NCBI GenBank assembly: GCA_016706565.1
Contig: JADJJI010000013.1
Location: 1 to 64,000 of the forward strand
Length of the DNA: 64,000 nt
Source of the DNA: Piscinibacter sp.
Lineage (GTDB): Bacteria > Pseudomonadota > Gammaproteobacteria > Burkholderiales > Burkholderiaceae_C
Direction of reading: 5' to 3'
Position 1 is the first letter of the stretch. Every line of letters begins with the position of its first letter. Positions 63,901 through 64,000 of this stretch are shown in pieces. Under the pieces are notes generated by a model. That model did no database searches and was not told the DNA's origin. It saw only the letters and a program-made list of their open reading frames with translations. Both the position numbers and the translations under genes were made by a program.

Positions 63901-64000
63901 TGCCGAGGGCCTGGATGGCGGGGTTCATGTTCGAGGCGGTGTAGGTCCACACGCCATTGGCGGCGAGCGTGAAGCTGCCGTACGTACCGGCCGTGGTCTG
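54956..64000 (-). CDS. Giant RTX/VCBS-repeat adhesin, LapA-like (N-terminal part outside the window)
   Basis: At least 3,000 residues of one protein are open to the right edge; the start lies beyond it. Reading towards the C-terminus: about 18 near-identical 105-residue VCBS/Ig-like repeats (GTNDAAVISAGTGSVTED, then GVWTYTASNTNPAIQ), and several diverged cadherin/Ig-like units (PVAQAASFTVAEDAAI). A PA14-like ligand domain follows at about 56400-56870 (GYIFLQAGNTYTVSGSRDDT), then two further beta units. RTX nonapeptides come next at about 55400-55610 (GGSGNDMLLGGIGNDIILGG), and last a type I secretion C-terminus (DVFAWSLADAG). This is the layout of LapA-type biofilm adhesins, exported by a TolC system and cut by LapG. 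The LapG site would be in the missing N-terminus. Confidence 0.95.
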   Translation of the reverse strand, partial: QTTAGTYGSFTLAANGVWTYTASNMNPAIQALGTGDTLTETFTVTSADGTTSSVVVTINGTNDAAVISAGTGSVTEDVGVVGGNISTGGTLTISDADSGEASFTAQTTAGTYGSFTLATNGVWTYTAANGNPAIQSLGTGDTLTETLTVTSADGTTSSVVVTINGTNDAAVISAGTGSVTEDVGVAGGNLSTGGTLTITDPDAGEANFQAQAVNGAYGSFALAANGAWAYTALNTNPAIQALGTGDTLTETFTVTSADGTTSSVVVTINGTNDAAVISAGTGSVTEDVGVVGGNIATGGTLTISDADSGEASFTAQTTAGTYGSFTLGTNGVWTYSASNTNPAIQALGAGDTLTETFTVTSADGTTSSVVVTINGTNDAAVISAGTGSVTEDVGVVGGNIATGGTLTISDADSGEASFTAQTTAGTYGSFTLGTNGVWTYSASNTNPAIQALGAGDTLTETFTVTSADGTTSSVVVTINGTNDAAVISAGTGSVTEDIGVVGGNIATGGTLTISDADSGEASFTAQITAGTYGSFTLAANGVWTYTASNTNPDIQALGTGDTLTETFTVTSTDGTTSSVVVTINGTNDAAVISAGTGSVTEDVGVVGGNIATGGTLTISDADSGEASFTAQTTAGTYGSFTLGTNGVWTYTASNTNPAIQALGTGDTLTETFTVTAADGTTSSVVVTINGTNDAAVISAGTGSVTEDVGVVGGNITTGGTLTISDADSGEANFTAQTTTGTYGSFTLATNGVWTYTASNTNPAIQALGTGDTLTETFTVTSADGTPSSVVVTINGTNDAAVTSAGTGSVTEDVGVVGGNIATGGTLTISDADSGEANFTAQTTAGTYGSFTLATNGVWTYSASNTNPAIQALGTGDTLTETFTVTSADGTTSSVVVTINGTNDAAVISAGTGSVTEDVGVVGGNIATGGTLTISDADSGEASFTAQTTVGTYGSFALGTNGLWSYTASNTNPAIQVLGAGDTLTETFTVTSADGTTSSVVVTINGTNDAAVISAGTGSVTEDVGVVGGSIATGGTLTISDADSGEASFTAQATAGTYGSFTLAANGVWTYTASNTNPAIQALGAGDTLTETFTVTSTDGTTSSVVVTINGTNDAAVISAGTGSVTEDVGVVGGNIATGGTLTISDADSGEASFTAQTTAGTYGSFTLAANGVWTYTASNTNPAIQALGAGDTLTETFTVTSADGTTSSVVVTINGTNDAAVISAGTGSVTEDAGVVGGNIATGGTLTISDTDSGEASFTAQTTAGTYGSFTLGTNGAWTYTASNTNPAIQALGTGDTLTETFTVTSADGTTSSVVVTINGTNDAAVISAGTGSVTEDVGVVGGNIATGGTLTISDADSGEASFTAQTTAGTYGSFVLAANGVWTYTAANTNPAIQALGTGDTLTETFTVTSADGTTSSVVVTINGTNDAAVISAGTGSVTEDVGVVGGNIATGGTLTIGDADGGEASFTAQSTAGAYGSFTLATNGAWTYTALNTNPAIQTLGTGDTLTETFTVTSADGTTSSVVVTINGTNDAAVISAGTGSVTEDVGVVGGNIATGGTLTISDADSGEASFTAQTTAGTYGSFTLATNGVWTYTAANGNPAIQSLGTGDTLTETFTVTSADGTTSSVVVTINGTNDAAVISAGTGSVTEDVGVVGGNIATGGTLTISDADSGEVSFTAQTTAGTYGSFTLAANGVWIYTASNTNPAIQALGAGDTLTETFTVTSADGTTSSVVVTINGTNDAAVISAGTGSVTEDVGVVGGNIATGGTLTISDADSGEASFTAQTTAGTYGSFTLGTNGVWTYTASNTNPAIQALGTGDTLTETFTVTSTDGTTSSVVVTINGTNDAAVISAGTGSVTEDVAVVGGNIATGGTLTVTDADAGQAVFQAQAATAGAYGTFTLGTNGAWTYTALNSNPAIQALGVGQTLTESFTVRSTDGTTSTLVVTINGSNDAPVAQAASFTVAEDAAIVNGTVTAADIDNGGTHTFALNGAAPAGLTFNSNGTYSFNPANAAYQSLAAGQTQTITVPYTVTDNAGATSTANLVITVTGVNDAPTIGGPLTGTVREDTTLTATGTLTITDADAGQSSFTARTAVAGTYGSFSITTGGVWTYTLANSATNVQALPAGSSVTDSFVVTSADGTARTVVVTVNGSNDAPVAQAASFTVAEDAAIVNGTVIATDVDTGSTLSFALNGAAPAGLTFNSNGTYSFNPANSAYQSLAVGQSQVITVPYTVTDNTGATSTANLVITVNGTNDAPVANVNTVATTEDTVLTIAPATLLGNDTDVDSGDVLSVFSVQDAVGGTVALVGGNIVFTPTPQYSGAASFTYTVRDSQGASSTATVNVNVAAVADAPTLVIDTATSTSGTVTSPVLPPSTGLTRAFYDNIASVDTSNAGNISTLENAVENATPTSSSVVTNVTLATIGQDDAYRYSGYIFLQAGNTYTVSGSRDDTLMVKLGGSQVYGVGYNNYGSFSATAFTPAVSGYYSIEVTAYNGDGPGDLDINMSVNGAAAVDLSTANFSLYANASGFAGSTVNGPLVPNNDGGYFPAIHRVGNEDTAIRLGSITASLVDTDGSETLSVSIGSIPAGAILSDGTNSFTAAAGSTSVNVTGWALNNLTLTPPANFSGNISLNVSATATESTGATATTQSPLVVVVTPTVDAPVISGNTTIVTMAQGSGGQSTINLPVLATLVDTDGSETLSIAISGVPTGATFNHGTSTGNGVWTFSAADLDDLTMTLPAGYSSPSAGTALTVTVASTETATGSADSVSSTITLFADYTTSTTGGANNNANTLSGSGGNNLIDGLGGDDNVSGNAGDDYIIGGSGADTLNGGSGNDMLLGGIGNDIILGGSGSDMIRGGAGNDTLTGGATAGAADATADVFAWSLADAGTAGARATDTITDFNVGAVSAGGDVLDLRDLLSGDVMGAGNTAGNLINFMEFEVSTTGGVTSTTIHISSTGQFAGGVYAPGQEDQAIVLQGVNLPTALGLGAGATDSQILQELLTRGKLIVDSAP
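58140..64000 (-). repeat. Tandem array of 315-bp VCBS repeats inside the adhesin gene
   Basis: The codons for NGTNDAA recur with an exact period of 315 bp. The landmark catcg in this block is at 58456 and 63811, 5,355 bases or 17 periods apart, so about 18 units are seen and the array continues past the edge. Most differences between units are synonymous, and many stretches of over 50 bases are identical. The high similarity implies recent amplification or gene conversion and makes assembly of the copy number unreliable. Confidence 0.95.

Overview
This window is a high-GC chromosomal segment from a betaproteobacterium of the order Burkholderiales. A Sphaerotilaceae/Comamonadaceae-like genome (Leptothrix, Rubrivivax or Methylibium type) would fit. 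The reasons are a cysI-DUF934-cysH-cysD-cysN-cobA sulfate assimilation operon, a PHA phasin, the divergent aceE-aceF-lpdA and two-component/folD/prlC arrangement, and an isoquinoline-oxidoreductase-like molybdoenzyme. The order-level call is inference from gene content, not from a marker gene.

Bases 1-14778 look like an integrated element next to a tRNA-Asn gene. From left to right it holds a decayed IS3-family element with recognisable ends; a small HAD protein; an unknown gene; a KfrA-N-like gene; and a broken AlpA-like gene. A cassette of five unrecognised or membrane-linked genes follows: three on the minus strand (secreted, small beta-rich, multi-pass membrane) and, divergently, a 964-residue patatin whose fold is split by a large membrane domain plus a small membrane protein. 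Then come a remnant of an OLD/RecF-like ATPase, a second diverged copy of the KfrA/AlpA module with AlpA intact, and a tyrosine integrase. The two KfrA/AlpA copies are direct repeats of about 0.9 kb that bracket the cassette. This cassette is the best candidate for an undescribed system.

Bases 14779-27592 return to core functions. They include tRNA-Asn, a TonB-dependent receptor under a clear TPP riboswitch (hence probably a thiamine-related importer rather than a siderophore receptor), a ferredoxin and ferredoxin-NADP reductase pair, and a tightly overlapping sulfate assimilation operon headed by a TauE/SafE exporter. A patatin-like lipoprotein and a phasin with a perfect inverted operator-like repeat complete this part.

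Bases 27593-44216 carry a translationally coupled run (HDAC-family deacetylase, thioesterase, nitroreductase), then an ion transporter and a 2-hydroxyacid dehydrogenase. A Tat-exported two-subunit molybdenum hydroxylase, rmuC, an MFS transporter, a DUF4124/glutaredoxin protein, oligopeptidase A, folD and a FixL/FixJ-type two-component pair follow.

Bases 44395-50555 encode the pyruvate dehydrogenase complex. The lpdA reading frame carries a single-base insertion in a G run near 50148. Bases 50569-64000 form a Lap-type biofilm adhesion locus: a TolC-family outer membrane protein, a LapG periplasmic protease, a degenerate c-di-GMP receptor LapD, and the C-terminal 3,000 or so residues of a giant RTX adhesin. 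The adhesin has about 18 VCBS-type repeats with an exact 315-bp period, and it runs off the right edge of the window.
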